The notes: a model not told the origin generated them from the sequence alone. A stretch of DNA of 64,000 nucleotides from Litorisediminicola beolgyonensis (GCF_042679605.1 NZ_JBHTMU010000001.1:62001-126000), one strand, 5' to 3'; shown: positions 10,066-18,373, counted from the first letter of the stretch. Translations and numbers: made by a program.

Positions 10066-11685
10066 TCAGGCCTGCGCCTCTTCGTCCTCGTCGTCGCCGT
10101 CCTCGTCGTCCGATGCGGCTTCGAGCTCGGTCGGATCGACCCAGCCGAGAAGGACGCGCGCGGTCATGACCATCGTCTGCGCCTCTTCGAGGCTCACGTC
10201 GAAGGGTTCGAGAATGCCGTCGTCCTTGACCCGCTGACCATCCACCGTGGTCCAGCCGCCGGCCAGTTCCCAGTCGGCGCAGGTGGCGAAGTCTTCCAGC
10301 GTCTTCACGCCATCCTTCGCCAGTGCCTCTACCATCTGGGGAGTGAGGCCCTCGAAATCAATGAGGCTCTGCTCGGCGCCGAGCTCGCGGGCGTTCTCGA
10401 GCGCGGCAGCCGCCTGTGCATCGAGCACGTCGCGGGCGCGGGCCTGCAGTTCCTGCGCGGTGTCCTCGTCCACACCGTCGATAACGGTCAGCTCGTCGAG
10501 CTCGACATAGGCGACCTCTTCGAGGTTGGTGAAGCCTTCCGAGACCAGGAGCTGGGCGAAGAACTCGTCGAGATCGAGCGTGTCGACGAAGAGCTTGGTG
10601 CGCTCCTCGAACTCGGCCTGGCGACGCTTGGATTCCTCTTCCTCGGTCAGGATGTCGATATCGAGACCGGTGAGCTGGCTGGCCAGACGCACGTTCTGGC
10701 CGCGACGGCCGATGGCGAGCGACAGCTGCTCGTCGGGAACGACGACCTCGATGCGCTCGGCATCTTCGTCGAGAACCACCTTGGAGACCTCGGCGGGCTG
10801 CAGCGCGTTCACGAGGAAGGTGGGGACGTCCTCGTTCCACGGGATGATGTCGATCTTCTCGCCCTGAAGCTCGTTGACGACCGCCTGAACGCGGCTGCCG
10901 CGCATGCCGACGCAGGCGCCGACGGGGTCGATCGAGTTGTCATAGGAGATGACGGCGATCTTGGCGCGCGAGCCCGGGTCGCGGGCGACGGCCTTGATCT
11001 CGATGATGCCGTCGTAGATCTCGGGCACTTCCATCTTGAAGAGCTCGGCCATGAACTCGGGCGCGGTGCGGCTGAGGAAGATCTGCGGGCCGCGGACCTC
11101 GCGGCGCACATCCTTGATGTAGCAGCGGATGCGGTCGTTCGGGCGATAGGCTTCGCGGCCGATCTTGTCGTTGCGACGCAGGATGCCTTCGCCACGGCCG
11201 ATATCGACGATGACGTTGCCGTATTCCTCGCGCTTGACGACGCCATTGATGATGGTGCCGGCGCGGTCCTTGAACTCTTCGTACTGACGATCACGCTCGG
11301 CTTCGCGGACCTTTTGCAGGATCACCTGCTTGGCCGATTGCGCGGCGATCCGGCCCATCTCGACCGGCGGGACCTCTTCGACGAAGGTGTCGCCGACCTT
11401 GGGATCGGCCATGTATTGCTTGGCCTGCTCGACGGTCAGCTCGGCCTGGTAGTTCTCGAGCTCTTCATCCTCGACCACGGTGCGGACGCGGGTGAAGGTC
11501 GCGCGACCAGTCTTGCGGTCGATCTTGACGCGGATGTCCATCTCGGAGCCGTAGCGGGACTTGGCGGCGCGGGCGAGGCTCTCCTCCATCGCCTCGACGA
11601 CGAGCGACGGGTCGATCATCTTCTCGCGTGCGACGGCCTCGGCCGTCTGCAGAAGTTCCAACTGGTTGGCAGAGGTGATTGCCAT
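10066..11685 (-). CDS. nusA: Transcription termination/antitermination factor NusA
   Basis: NusA binds RNA polymerase and modulates pausing, termination and antitermination. The 539-residue protein begins MAITSANQLELLQTAEAVA. It has the N-terminal polymerase-binding domain, an S1 domain (GTIINGVVKREEYGNVIVDI), two KH domains (GSRAKIAVISYD, VGACVGMRGSRVQAVV and LAIGRRGQNVRLASQLTG), and C-terminal helix-hairpin repeats with a very acidic tail (DDEDGDDEDEEAQA). The start at 11685 lies six bases after the rimP stop. An open frame continues upstream into rimP but belongs to another frame of that gene. It may autoregulate this operon (see the leader terminator). Confidence 0.97.
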   Translation of the reverse strand: MAITSANQLELLQTAEAVAREKMIDPSLVVEAMEESLARAAKSRYGSEMDIRVKIDRKTGRATFTRVRTVVEDEELENYQAELTVEQAKQYMADPKVGDTFVEEVPPVEMGRIAAQSAKQVILQKVREAERDRQYEEFKDRAGTIINGVVKREEYGNVIVDIGRGEGILRRNDKIGREAYRPNDRIRCYIKDVRREVRGPQIFLSRTAPEFMAELFKMEVPEIYDGIIEIKAVARDPGSRAKIAVISYDNSIDPVGACVGMRGSRVQAVVNELQGEKIDIIPWNEDVPTFLVNALQPAEVSKVVLDEDAERIEVVVPDEQLSLAIGRRGQNVRLASQLTGLDIDILTEEEESKRRQAEFEERTKLFVDTLDLDEFFAQLLVSEGFTNLEEVAYVELDELTVIDGVDEDTAQELQARARDVLDAQAAAALENARELGAEQSLIDFEGLTPQMVEALAKDGVKTLEDFATCADWELAGGWTTVDGQRVKDDGILEPFDVSLEEAQTMVMTARVLLGWVDPTELEAASDDEDGDDEDEEAQA

Positions 11686-11690
11686 CTCTC

Positions 11691-12263
11691 TTACTCCTCG
11701 TCCTGGCCGCTGTCCTCGGCCTCGATGGTGTCGAAATTGTCTTCGTTCAGCGACTGCGCCTTGCGGGCCTTGAGCATCTCGCGGATCAGCTCGTCGGTCA
11801 GGACGAGCTTCGCGTCGGCCAGCCAGTCGAACTGGAGGCCGACGGTGCCCTCGTCGATATTGATCAGAACCTCGGAGCCTTCGATGCCCGCGAGCATGCC
11901 GCGGAAGCGCTTGCGGCCGTCGATCAGCTCCTGCGTCTCGAGCTTGGCCTCGTACCCCTCGTAGGTGTCGAAATCCTTGAGCCGGGTCAGCGGGCGGTCG
12001 ATGCCGGGGCTCGAAACCTCGAGCGTGTAGGCGTCGAGGATTGGATCCTCGACATCGAGCGTGGCCGAGAGCGCGGTCGAGATCTCGGCGCACTCGTCGA
12101 CTTCGATGCCGCCCTCTGGGCGTTCGGCCATGATCTGCAGAAGCGGCGTGTTGCCCCCCTGCAGGCGGACGCGCACAAGCTCGAAGCCCATGTCCTCGAT
12201 GACGGGGCGGACGATCTCGGCGATGCGCCGGTCCATGGCGGTTTTGGCGATCAGGTCGGTCAT
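11691..12263 (-). CDS. rimP: Ribosome maturation factor RimP
   Basis: RimP helps assemble the 30S ribosomal subunit. The 190-residue protein starts MTDLIAKTAMDRRIAEIV, with AGGACAG placed before the ATG at 12263. Family motifs are GFELVRVRLQGG in the N-terminal alpha/beta domain and LEVSSPGIDRPLTRLKDF at the domain junction, with a C-terminal Sm-like barrel. The acidic tail (ending AEDSGQDEE) is typical of the Rhodobacteraceae form. It is the first gene of the operon. An upstream in-frame ATG at 12308 lies within the leader terminator and is rejected. Confidence 0.95.
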   Translation of the reverse strand: MTDLIAKTAMDRRIAEIVRPVIEDMGFELVRVRLQGGNTPLLQIMAERPEGGIEVDECAEISTALSATLDVEDPILDAYTLEVSSPGIDRPLTRLKDFDTYEGYEAKLETQELIDGRKRFRGMLAGIEGSEVLINIDEGTVGLQFDWLADAKLVLTDELIREMLKARKAQSLNEDNFDTIEAEDSGQDEE

Positions 12264-12301
12264 TCTGTCCTGTTCGGTCGAATTGCGGAGCCTGGCGATC
12301 A

Positions 12302-12330
12302 GGCACAAAAAAACGGGCGCGCGGCCCGTT
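12302..12330 (-). terminator. Hairpin with T-run in the rimP leader (terminator or attenuator)
   Basis: On the minus strand AACGGGC (12330-12324) pairs with GCCCGTT (12318-12312) around a 5-base loop, and a run of seven T follows. It lies about 40 bases upstream of the rimP ATG and downstream of the likely promoter at 12384-12412. It could stop readthrough from the receiver gene or act as an attenuator on the rimP-nusA-infB transcript. Confidence 0.7.
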
Positions 12331-12346
12331 CACGTGTTCGGTGGAG

Positions 12347-12367
12347 CTTCGGGTGTGGACCCCGAGG
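12347..12367 (-). promoter_or_regulatory. Second stem-loop in the rimP leader
   Basis: CTTCGGG (12347-12353) can pair with CCCGAGG (12361-12367) with one G-T wobble. It sits between the proposed promoter and the T-run hairpin, so the leader RNA would carry two hairpins in series. Whether it competes with the terminator is not evident from pairing alone. Confidence 0.35.
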
Positions 12368-12383
12368 CGCCGCTGTTGAGGTG

Positions 12384-12412
12384 GATATACGGAGGACGGC
12401 CCGAGTCTGCAA
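12384..12412 (-). promoter_or_regulatory. Probable promoter of the rimP-nusA-infB operon
   Basis: Minus-strand TTGCAG (12412-12407), a 17-base spacer, and TATATC (12389-12384). Both hexamers match the consensus in four or more positions. Transcription would start near 12377 and run through the two leader hairpins before rimP. Confidence 0.55.
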
Positions 12413-12431
12413 GGGCTCTTTGGGATCGGCC

Positions 12432-12800
12432 CTAGCTCTCCGACAGAAGCGCCGCCAGATCCGCCGCCAGGCTGTCGGGCAGGGCAGGCTTCAGATGGAC
12501 CGGAGCGCCGGCGAACTCGCTGGAAAACTCGGGCCGGTTGCAGCCGGTGTGGAACACGAAGGGCACGCCGTTGGCGCGCAGGTGCTGGGCCAGGGGCAGC
12601 GAATCCACCTCGCCGAGATCGGCATCGAGGATCGCGGCGTCAATGCGGTTTTCCTGGACCAGGCGCAGCCCGTCCTCGAGGCTGTCGGCCGGGCCGATCA
12701 CAACCGCGCCGTGATCCTCCAGCGTCAGCCGGAGATCGAGCGCAATCATGGCTTCGTCCTCGAGTACGAGAACCCGTCGACCACGCAAACATTCATTCAT
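12432..12800 (-). CDS. Stand-alone response-regulator receiver protein
   Basis: A 122-residue CheY-like receiver with no output domain. The acidic pair is Glu14-Asp15 (VLVLEDEAMIALDLR), the probable phosphoacceptor is Asp59 (AAILDADLG), the switch Thr is Thr85 (FVFHTG) and the conserved Lys is Lys104 (HLKP). Receivers starting VLVLEDE-MIA-DL are the type that pairs with HWE/HisKA_2 kinases. It lies 33 bases downstream of such a kinase on the same strand, so the pair is very likely one two-component system. Its target is unknown; it may act by protein interaction or by phosphate transfer. Confidence 0.85.
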   Translation of the reverse strand: MNECLRGRRVLVLEDEAMIALDLRLTLEDHGAVVIGPADSLEDGLRLVQENRIDAAILDADLGEVDSLPLAQHLRANGVPFVFHTGCNRPEFSSEFAGAPVHLKPALPDSLAADLAALLSES

Positions 12801-12833
12801 TGTAACACCGCCGTGGATCGGTCTTTGAATTAC

Positions 12834-13862
12834 CTATCTGCGAGGAAGGTAACGTGATCCGTTGGGAAAGACGAGAGTGACGCGCAATCCTTCGGGGGCC
12901 CAGTCGCGTCGGATTTCGCCGCCAAGCTGGGCCACCGAAGCGTCGATCACGAGCGATCCCTGACCCGATTCCCGGGACGTCGCGGTGGGGGGTGCACCGC
13001 CGGTTTCATGCCAGGTGAGCGTCACGTTCGACGCGGCATCCCAGGTGACCGACACGGTGCCGTCCGGAGCGGCAAGGGCACCGTATTTGAGCGCGTTGGT
13101 GGCCAGCTCATGCAGGATCAGCCCGAGCGAGGTCCTCGCCTGATGGTCGAGTTCGACATCCGGTCCCGACACGCTCACCCGCTCGATGCCGTTCTCGTGC
13201 CGGTAGGGGGCGAGAACGGTCGACACGACGGCGTTCAGAAGACCGTCGACCCCGGGGGTCGGCGAGGTGGCGACGAGATGCGCCTGGGACAGCGCGCGGA
13301 TCCGGGAGCGAATGTCCGAGACGACCTGCGGGACGTCGGTCTTGCCGCGGCCGGAGATCGAGACGATGGAGCTTATCACACCGAAAAGATTGGCGTTTCT
13401 ATGGGTTAGCTCGCGGCTGAGAAGCTCGAGCTCCTCGGCCTTCGTCTGTGCCAGAGCCCGCTGCGTTTCGGCCTCTCGCTCGAGCGATTGCGCCAGCCGG
13501 CGTGCGCTCTGCGCACCAAGGACCGAGCTGCGCAGCGCCAGCGTCAGGATGAGAATGCTGCCGCCCGACAGAACGGCGAACCCGGTCTGCAGGATCTGCC
13601 TCTCCAGGTTCCCGGACTCGGGCAAAAGCAGCGCCCAGCCCGCGATCATGATCCCGCCAAAGGCGAGTGTGGAGGGCAGCGGACCGCAGAGCAGACCGAT
13701 CAGGATCAGGAAGGGCGGAAACAGCGCGAAGGGCACCGCGTCGCCGATCCTCGGGACCAGCAGAACGCTCAGGACGACCGCGATCACGGCGAGCGCGAAC
13801 GCCACGGCGTAAGCCATGGGGCCGTCGAGACCCTTGCGGTCGCGCCAGTCGGTTTTCGTCAC
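12834..13862 (-). CDS. Membrane-bound HWE-family sensor histidine kinase
   Basis: Counting from the GTG at 13862 the protein has 342 residues. Four hydrophobic segments (about 16-36, 42-60, 65-80, 92-110) form a membrane domain with no clear sensory fold. A coiled coil leads to the phosphorylation motif ELTHRNANLF (His154). The N-box HELATNALKYGAL (His251, Asn256) and the W-x-E of TLTWHETGG (284-286) are the two marks that define the HWE family. The frame stays open to an ATG at 13949, but no ribosome site precedes it, while GGAC precedes the GTG. It is upstream of the receiver gene and follows a hairpin ending the dehydrogenase operon. Confidence 0.85.
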   Translation of the reverse strand: MTKTDWRDRKGLDGPMAYAVAFALAVIAVVLSVLLVPRIGDAVPFALFPPFLILIGLLCGPLPSTLAFGGIMIAGWALLLPESGNLERQILQTGFAVLSGGSILILTLALRSSVLGAQSARRLAQSLEREAETQRALAQTKAEELELLSRELTHRNANLFGVISSIVSISGRGKTDVPQVVSDIRSRIRALSQAHLVATSPTPGVDGLLNAVVSTVLAPYRHENGIERVSVSGPDVELDHQARTSLGLILHELATNALKYGALAAPDGTVSVTWDAASNVTLTWHETGGAPPTATSRESGQGSLVIDASVAQLGGEIRRDWAPEGLRVTLVFPNGSRYLPRR

Positions 13863-13960
13863 ACCATGTCCAGTTTCGATATCGCGGGTTTGCGTATCTG
13901 TAGCTACCCGCTCGCATGGCGACAAGCAGGTCGGGCGGCCCATAAGCATAGGTGAGGGAG

Positions 13961-13981
13961 GCCCGCCTCGGGGAGGCGGGC
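13961..13981 (-). terminator. Strong hairpin at the end of the TRAP/dehydrogenase operon
   Basis: GCCCGCCTC (13961-13969) and GAGGCGGGC (13973-13981) form a perfect 9-bp stem with a 3-base loop, 13 bases after the iron alcohol dehydrogenase stop codon. There is no clear T-run, so this may be a Rho-assisted terminator or a 3-prime stabiliser. Confidence 0.55.
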
Positions 13982-13994
13982 GCAGGCGCGGTGA

Positions 13995-15140
13995 CTAGAA
14001 CGCGGCCTCGAAGAGCCCGCGCAATCCGGCGGCGTCGAGCGCGATGGGGTTGCCGCCGCAGGAGGGATCCTCGAGCGCCATGGCCACGAGATCGTCCATC
14101 CGACTTGCGTCGGCGCCGAGCTCGGTCAGCGTCCGGGGGATGGCGAGGCTGTCGTTCAGATCCTGCACGTAGTGCTGGAAGCCCGCGAACCCGCCCTCGA
14201 TCCCCAGATAGGCCGCTGCCATGTCGAAGCGGTCCTTGATCGCGGAGGCGTTGAAGGCCAGCACGGCGGGCATGCAGACGGCGTTGGTGGTGCCGTGATG
14301 GGTGTTGAAGACCGCGCCGATGGGATGGGACATGGCATGGATCGCGCCGAGACCTTTCTGGAAGGCCGTCGCCCCCATCATCGCCGCCGACATCATATGC
14401 GCGCGCGCCGTCAGGTTCTCGGGCTCGGCATAGGCGATGGGCAGGTTCTCTTTCACAAGCCGCATGCCTTCGAGCGCGATGCCCTGGCTCATCGGGTGGT
14501 AATGCGGGCTCGAGAACGCCTCGACGCAATGGGCGAAGGCGTCGAGACCGGTGCCCGCGGTGATCGCCTTGGGCATGCCGACGGTCAGTTCGGGGTCGCA
14601 GATCGTGACCGCGGGCAGGACTTTGGGATGGAAGATGATCTTCTTCACATGGGTCTCGGAATTGGTCAGGACGCTGGCGCGCCCGACCTCGGACCCGGTG
14701 CCGGCCGTGGTGGGCACGGCGACGATGGGGGCGATGCCCGCGGGATCGGCGCGGGTCCACCAGTCGCCGATATCCTCGAACTCCCAGACCGGGCGGGACT
14801 GGCCTGCCATGAAGGCGACCATCTTGCCCAGATCGAGCCCCGAGCCGCCGCCGAAGGCGATCACCCCGTCATGGCCGCCATCGCGATAGACCTTGAGGCC
14901 CGCCTCGAGGTTCAGCTCGGTCGGGTTGGCATCGACCTCGGAGAAGAGCGCGCGGCCAAGTCCCGCCTCTTCCATCAGGTCGAGTGTGCGCGCCGTGATC
15001 GGCAGGGACGCGAGGCCCTTGTCGGTGACGAGCAGCGGCTTTTTCATGCCCGCCGCGGCGCAGGCAGCGCCGATCTCGGCGATGCGGCCTGCACCGAAGC
15101 GGATGGCGGTGGGATAGGACCAGGTGCCTTTGAGTTCCAT
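13995..15140 (-). CDS. Iron-containing alcohol dehydrogenase
   Basis: A 381-residue group III (FucO/AdhB-like) NAD-dependent alcohol dehydrogenase. The dinucleotide motif is FGGGSGLDLGK (about 96-106) and PTTAGTGSEV lines the active site. By alignment with FucO the metal ligands are Asp200, His204, His268 and His282 (GLDAFAHCVEAF, GAIHAMSHP, THHGTTNAV). It should oxidise an alcohol to an aldehyde, or do the reverse. AAGGA precedes the ATG at 15140. It is the last gene of the operon, 35 bases after the aldehyde dehydrogenase, which suggests the two act in sequence on the same substrate. Confidence 0.9.
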   Translation of the reverse strand: MELKGTWSYPTAIRFGAGRIAEIGAACAAAGMKKPLLVTDKGLASLPITARTLDLMEEAGLGRALFSEVDANPTELNLEAGLKVYRDGGHDGVIAFGGGSGLDLGKMVAFMAGQSRPVWEFEDIGDWWTRADPAGIAPIVAVPTTAGTGSEVGRASVLTNSETHVKKIIFHPKVLPAVTICDPELTVGMPKAITAGTGLDAFAHCVEAFSSPHYHPMSQGIALEGMRLVKENLPIAYAEPENLTARAHMMSAAMMGATAFQKGLGAIHAMSHPIGAVFNTHHGTTNAVCMPAVLAFNASAIKDRFDMAAAYLGIEGGFAGFQHYVQDLNDSLAIPRTLTELGADASRMDDLVAMALEDPSCGGNPIALDAAGLRGLFEAAF

Positions 15141-15175
15141 GATGCGTGTCCTTGGGAGCCGGGGCCCGAAGCCCG

Positions 15176-16552
15176 TCAGGCTTTCTTGAGGTGGTAGGAT
15201 TTCGGACGGGTCAGGGCGTGGTAGCCCAGAACCGAGAGGCCCGCGCCCTGGCCGGTGTCCTTGCAACCGGTCCAGCAGAGCGCCGGGTCGAGGTAGTCGC
15301 AGCGGTTCATGAAGACCGTGCCGGTCTCCAGCCGGTCGCCGATCCGCTCGGCGGCCTCGGCATCGGCGGTGAAGATCGCGGCGGTCAGGCCGAACTGGCA
15401 ATTGTTCATCAGCGCCACCGCTTCGTCGTCGTCCTTGACCGGCATGATGCCGACCACGGGGCCGAAGCTTTCGTCGCGCATGACGCGCATGTCATGGGTG
15501 ACGCCGGTGAGGATCTGCGGCGTCAGATAGGCGCCGCCGTCATCCTGCGGGAAGGGCTCGATCAGCGCGGTGGCGCCGTCGGCGATGGCCTCGTCGATCT
15601 GGGCGCGAACCTCCGCGGCGAAGCGGACATTGGCCATCGGGCCGATCGTGGTCTCGGTGTCGAGAGGGTTGCCGAGCTTCAGCGCCTTCACCCAGGCCAC
15701 GGCCTTTTCGACATAGGCGTCGTAGAGGCTTTCATGGACATAGATGCGCTCGATCCCGCAGCAGCACTGGCCCGCGTTGAACATCGCGCCGTCCATCAGC
15801 CCGTTCACCGCGGCATCGAGATCGGCATCGGCGCGGACATAGCCCGGATCCTTGCCGCCAAGCTCGGTCGCCACCGGGGTGAAGGTGCCCGCGGCGGCGT
15901 GCTCCATCGCGCGCCCGCCCCCGACCGAGCCGGTGAAGTTCACGAAGCCGAAGCGACGCTCGGAGATCAGCGCGCTGGTGGTGTCGTGGTCGAGGAAGAC
16001 GTTCTGGAAGACGTCCTTGGGCACACCCGCGGCATGGAAGGCCTCGGCCAGCCGTTCGCCGACGCGCAATGTCTGGGTGGCGTGCTTCAGGACCACGGTG
16101 TTTCCGGCGATGAGCGCGGGCGCGACCGTGTTGATCGCGGTCATGTAGGGGTAGTTCCAGGGGGCGACCACAAGGACCACGCCGCGCGGCACGCGCTTGA
16201 TCTGGCGGGTGGCGGTGGCGCTGTCCTCGATGACGATCGGCGCGAGCGCCTCCTCGGCGATCTCGGCCATGTAGCTGGCACGCTCGTTAAAGCCGCCGAA
16301 CTCGCCGCCGTAGCGGACCGGGCGTCCCATCTGATGGGCGAGCTCCTCGGCCATGCGGTCGGTATGCTTGCCGACCTCGGCGACGGCGGCGCGCACCAGA
16401 TCGGCGCGTTCGGCGATGGAGCGCGCGGCCCAGTCCTCTTGCGCGGCCGAGGCCCGGTCACAGGCGGCGCGGGCCTCGTCGAGCGACAGGACGGGGCGTT
16501 CGAGATAGACCGATCCGTCGATGGGAGAGATGCATTTCAGTGTGTTGGTCAT
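15176..16552 (-). CDS. NAD(P)-dependent aldehyde dehydrogenase
   Basis: A 458-residue aldehyde dehydrogenase superfamily protein. APWNYPY and KHATQTLRVGERLAEAFH form the cofactor site, TELGGKDPG carries the general-base Glu, and NAGQCCCGIERIYV carries the catalytic Cys within a run of three cysteines. It is most like the succinate-semialdehyde/gamma-glutamyl-aldehyde type of the superfamily, though that is an impression from sequence. It lies 16 bases after the VOC gene and directly ahead of the alcohol dehydrogenase. In the pathway I propose it turns a gamma-glutamyl-aminoaldehyde into the acid. Confidence 0.9.
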   Translation of the reverse strand: MTNTLKCISPIDGSVYLERPVLSLDEARAACDRASAAQEDWAARSIAERADLVRAAVAEVGKHTDRMAEELAHQMGRPVRYGGEFGGFNERASYMAEIAEEALAPIVIEDSATATRQIKRVPRGVVLVVAPWNYPYMTAINTVAPALIAGNTVVLKHATQTLRVGERLAEAFHAAGVPKDVFQNVFLDHDTTSALISERRFGFVNFTGSVGGGRAMEHAAAGTFTPVATELGGKDPGYVRADADLDAAVNGLMDGAMFNAGQCCCGIERIYVHESLYDAYVEKAVAWVKALKLGNPLDTETTIGPMANVRFAAEVRAQIDEAIADGATALIEPFPQDDGGAYLTPQILTGVTHDMRVMRDESFGPVVGIMPVKDDDEAVALMNNCQFGLTAAIFTADAEAAERIGDRLETGTVFMNRCDYLDPALCWTGCKDTGQGAGLSVLGYHALTRPKSYHLKKA

Positions 16553-16568
16553 GGGGCTCTCTTGGCGT

Positions 16569-16943
16569 TCAGCGCGGCCGGACGTCCTGGTCCGCCATGA
16601 ACAGGACGGGCCCGTGGATGGCGAGGAATTCGCGCTGTTGGTAAGGCTGGTCGAAAGGCGGGCACATCCGTCCCTCGGGCAGGTCCTCGAGGGCGGCGCG
16701 AGGGCGGACGACATACGCGTCGACGTCGTCGGTATCGATAGAGACGATCACCTGCCGCGCCGGGTCGTCCATATCGGCCTCCTCGGGAGCCTCGATCACG
16801 CGGATGCCGCCCGCGGCGTGGCGCATGTAGGCGTAGCCCTCCACCCGGAAGCTCTGTTCGGAGCCGAGGCAGTCGCACAGGACACCGGAGGTGGCGTCGA
16901 TATCCGCGACCGCGATCATCGGGGTGACGTTCAGGACGCTCAT
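16569..16943 (-). CDS. VOC (glyoxalase/bleomycin-resistance) superfamily protein
   Basis: A 124-residue protein starting MSVLNVTPMIAVADIDATSG, with the paired beta-alpha-beta-beta-beta layout of a VOC fold (YAYMRHAAGGIRVIEAPE, then ARQVIVSIDTDDVDAYV, then FLAIHGPVLFMADQD). Its ATG overlaps the stop codon of the ligase gene by four bases, so it is translationally coupled. VOC proteins include dioxygenases, isomerases and binding proteins; no metal-ligand set is clear enough to choose. It could modify or bind the pathway intermediate. Family membership is probable and the function is unknown. Confidence 0.65.
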   Translation of the reverse strand: MSVLNVTPMIAVADIDATSGVLCDCLGSEQSFRVEGYAYMRHAAGGIRVIEAPEEADMDDPARQVIVSIDTDDVDAYVVRPRAALEDLPEGRMCPPFDQPYQQREFLAIHGPVLFMADQDVRPR

Positions 16944-18304
16944 GCCCGCTCGAAACCGCGCGCGATTTCCCAGTCGGTGACGACGCGGTCGAATTCTTCC
17001 TGCTCCCACTCGGCGGCGCGGGTGTAGTGGTCGATCACCGCATCGCCCATCGCCGCGCGCAGCATGGCGCTGTCATGCAGCGTCTGGGTGGCTGCGCGGA
17101 GCGTGCGGGGGATCTCGGTGACGGTGTCGTCCTCGTAGACATCGCCCTTGGTCGGCGGATCGAGATCGAGACCGTCCTCGATCCCCTTGATCCCGGCGGC
17201 CAGAAGGGCTGCCTGCGCGAGATAGGGGTTCAGGTCCGAGCCGCCGATCCGGCACTCGACGCGGATGCCCTTGGTCCCGTCGCCGCAAAGGCGGAAGCCC
17301 GCGGTGCGGTTGTCGACGGACCAGACCGTCTTGGTCGGCGCGAAGGTGCCCTTGGCGAAGCGCTTGTAGGAGTTCACGTAGGGCGCGAGGAAATAGGTGA
17401 TGTCGGGCGCGTAGCGGATGAGACCCGCCATGAAGTTCTGCATCAGCTCGGACATGCCGAGCTCGCTGCCCTCGTCGTAGAAGGCGGGGCTGCCGTCCTG
17501 CCAGAGCGACATGTGCACATGGCTCGACGAGCCGACCTTGTCGTTTGCCCATTTCGGCAGGAACGAGGCCGAGCAACCCTTGGCCCAGGCGATTTCCTTG
17601 GTGGCGTGCTTGGCGATGGTGTGATGATCGGCGCATGCCAGTGCGTCGGCGTAGCGGATATTCAGCTCCTGCTGCCCCAGCTCGGCCTCGCCCTTGGTGT
17701 TTTCCACCGGGATGCCCGCCTCAACGAGTGCGTTCCGCAGGGGGCGGAGGATCGGCTCTTCCTTGGTGGTCTGGAAGAGATTGTAATCCTCGTTATGGCC
17801 ATTGAGCGGCACGAGGTTGCGATAGCCGTCTTTCTGGAGCGTGCGGTAATCGCCCTCGAACAGAAAGAACTCGAGCTCGGTCGCCATCATCGCCTCGAGC
17901 CCCATGTCCTTGAGCCGGGCGATCTGGCGCTTGAGCATCTCCCGCGGCGAGTGGGGGACCGGCTCGTGGCTGTGGTGGTCGAGCACGTCGCCCAGGACCA
18001 GCACGGTCTTTTCCAGCCAGGGCACCAGGCGCAGCGTCGAGAGGTCGGGTCGCAGCACGTAATCGCCGTAACCGGTGCGCCAGCTTGTCGAGGCGTAGCC
18101 GTCCGGCGTCGACATCACGAGATCGGTGGCGAGCAGGTAATTGCAGCAATGGGTCTCTTCGACCGAATGGTCGAGGAAGTTCGAGACATGGAACCGCTTG
18201 CCCATGAGGCGGCCCTGCATGTCGACCAGAGCGACGAGCACGGTGTCGATCTCGCCGGTGGCGGCCATCTCCTGAAGCGTATCGAACGAGAAGGGAGCGG
18301 TCAT
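16940..18304 (-). CDS. Glutamine-synthetase-family ligase (PuuA/IpuC-like)
   Basis: A 454-residue class I glutamine synthetase fold protein. Metal-binding ELEFFLF (Glu143, Glu145), GEAELGQQELNI (about 205-216), SSSHVHMSLW (about 259-268), NRTAGFRLCG and VECRIGGSDLNPY are all in place. The protein is shorter and more divergent than GlnA and lacks an obvious adenylylation-site tyrosine motif. Such proteins join glutamate to amines other than ammonia (putrescine, isopropylamine, ethanolamine, methylamine). Its position between a transporter and two dehydrogenases supports an amine-catabolic rather than nitrogen-assimilation role. The amine is not identifiable from sequence. Confidence 0.85.
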   Translation of the reverse strand: MTAPFSFDTLQEMAATGEIDTVLVALVDMQGRLMGKRFHVSNFLDHSVEETHCCNYLLATDLVMSTPDGYASTSWRTGYGDYVLRPDLSTLRLVPWLEKTVLVLGDVLDHHSHEPVPHSPREMLKRQIARLKDMGLEAMMATELEFFLFEGDYRTLQKDGYRNLVPLNGHNEDYNLFQTTKEEPILRPLRNALVEAGIPVENTKGEAELGQQELNIRYADALACADHHTIAKHATKEIAWAKGCSASFLPKWANDKVGSSSHVHMSLWQDGSPAFYDEGSELGMSELMQNFMAGLIRYAPDITYFLAPYVNSYKRFAKGTFAPTKTVWSVDNRTAGFRLCGDGTKGIRVECRIGGSDLNPYLAQAALLAAGIKGIEDGLDLDPPTKGDVYEDDTVTEIPRTLRAATQTLHDSAMLRAAMGDAVIDHYTRAAEWEQEEFDRVVTDWEIARGFERA

Positions 18305-18328
18305 GCGGGGTCTCCTTTGAAGCGGGGA

Positions 18329-18354
18329 GGGCGGCCCCTGTCGCGGGGCCGCCC
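18329..18354 (-). promoter_or_regulatory. Intercistronic hairpin between dctP and the ligase gene
   Basis: A 10-bp perfect GC stem (18329-18338 with 18345-18354) and 6-base loop in the 69-base gap. There is no T-run. Such hairpins protect the upstream message, and would raise the amount of solute-binding protein relative to the genes after it. Confidence 0.55.
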
Positions 18355-18373
18355 GTCAAGTCGTCGCGGGCGA

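Noticed and set aside
10066..12333. A single 755-codon frame seeming to fuse rimP and nusA
   Set aside because: The first third is an out-of-frame reading of rimP; nusA motifs begin at the ATG at 11685.
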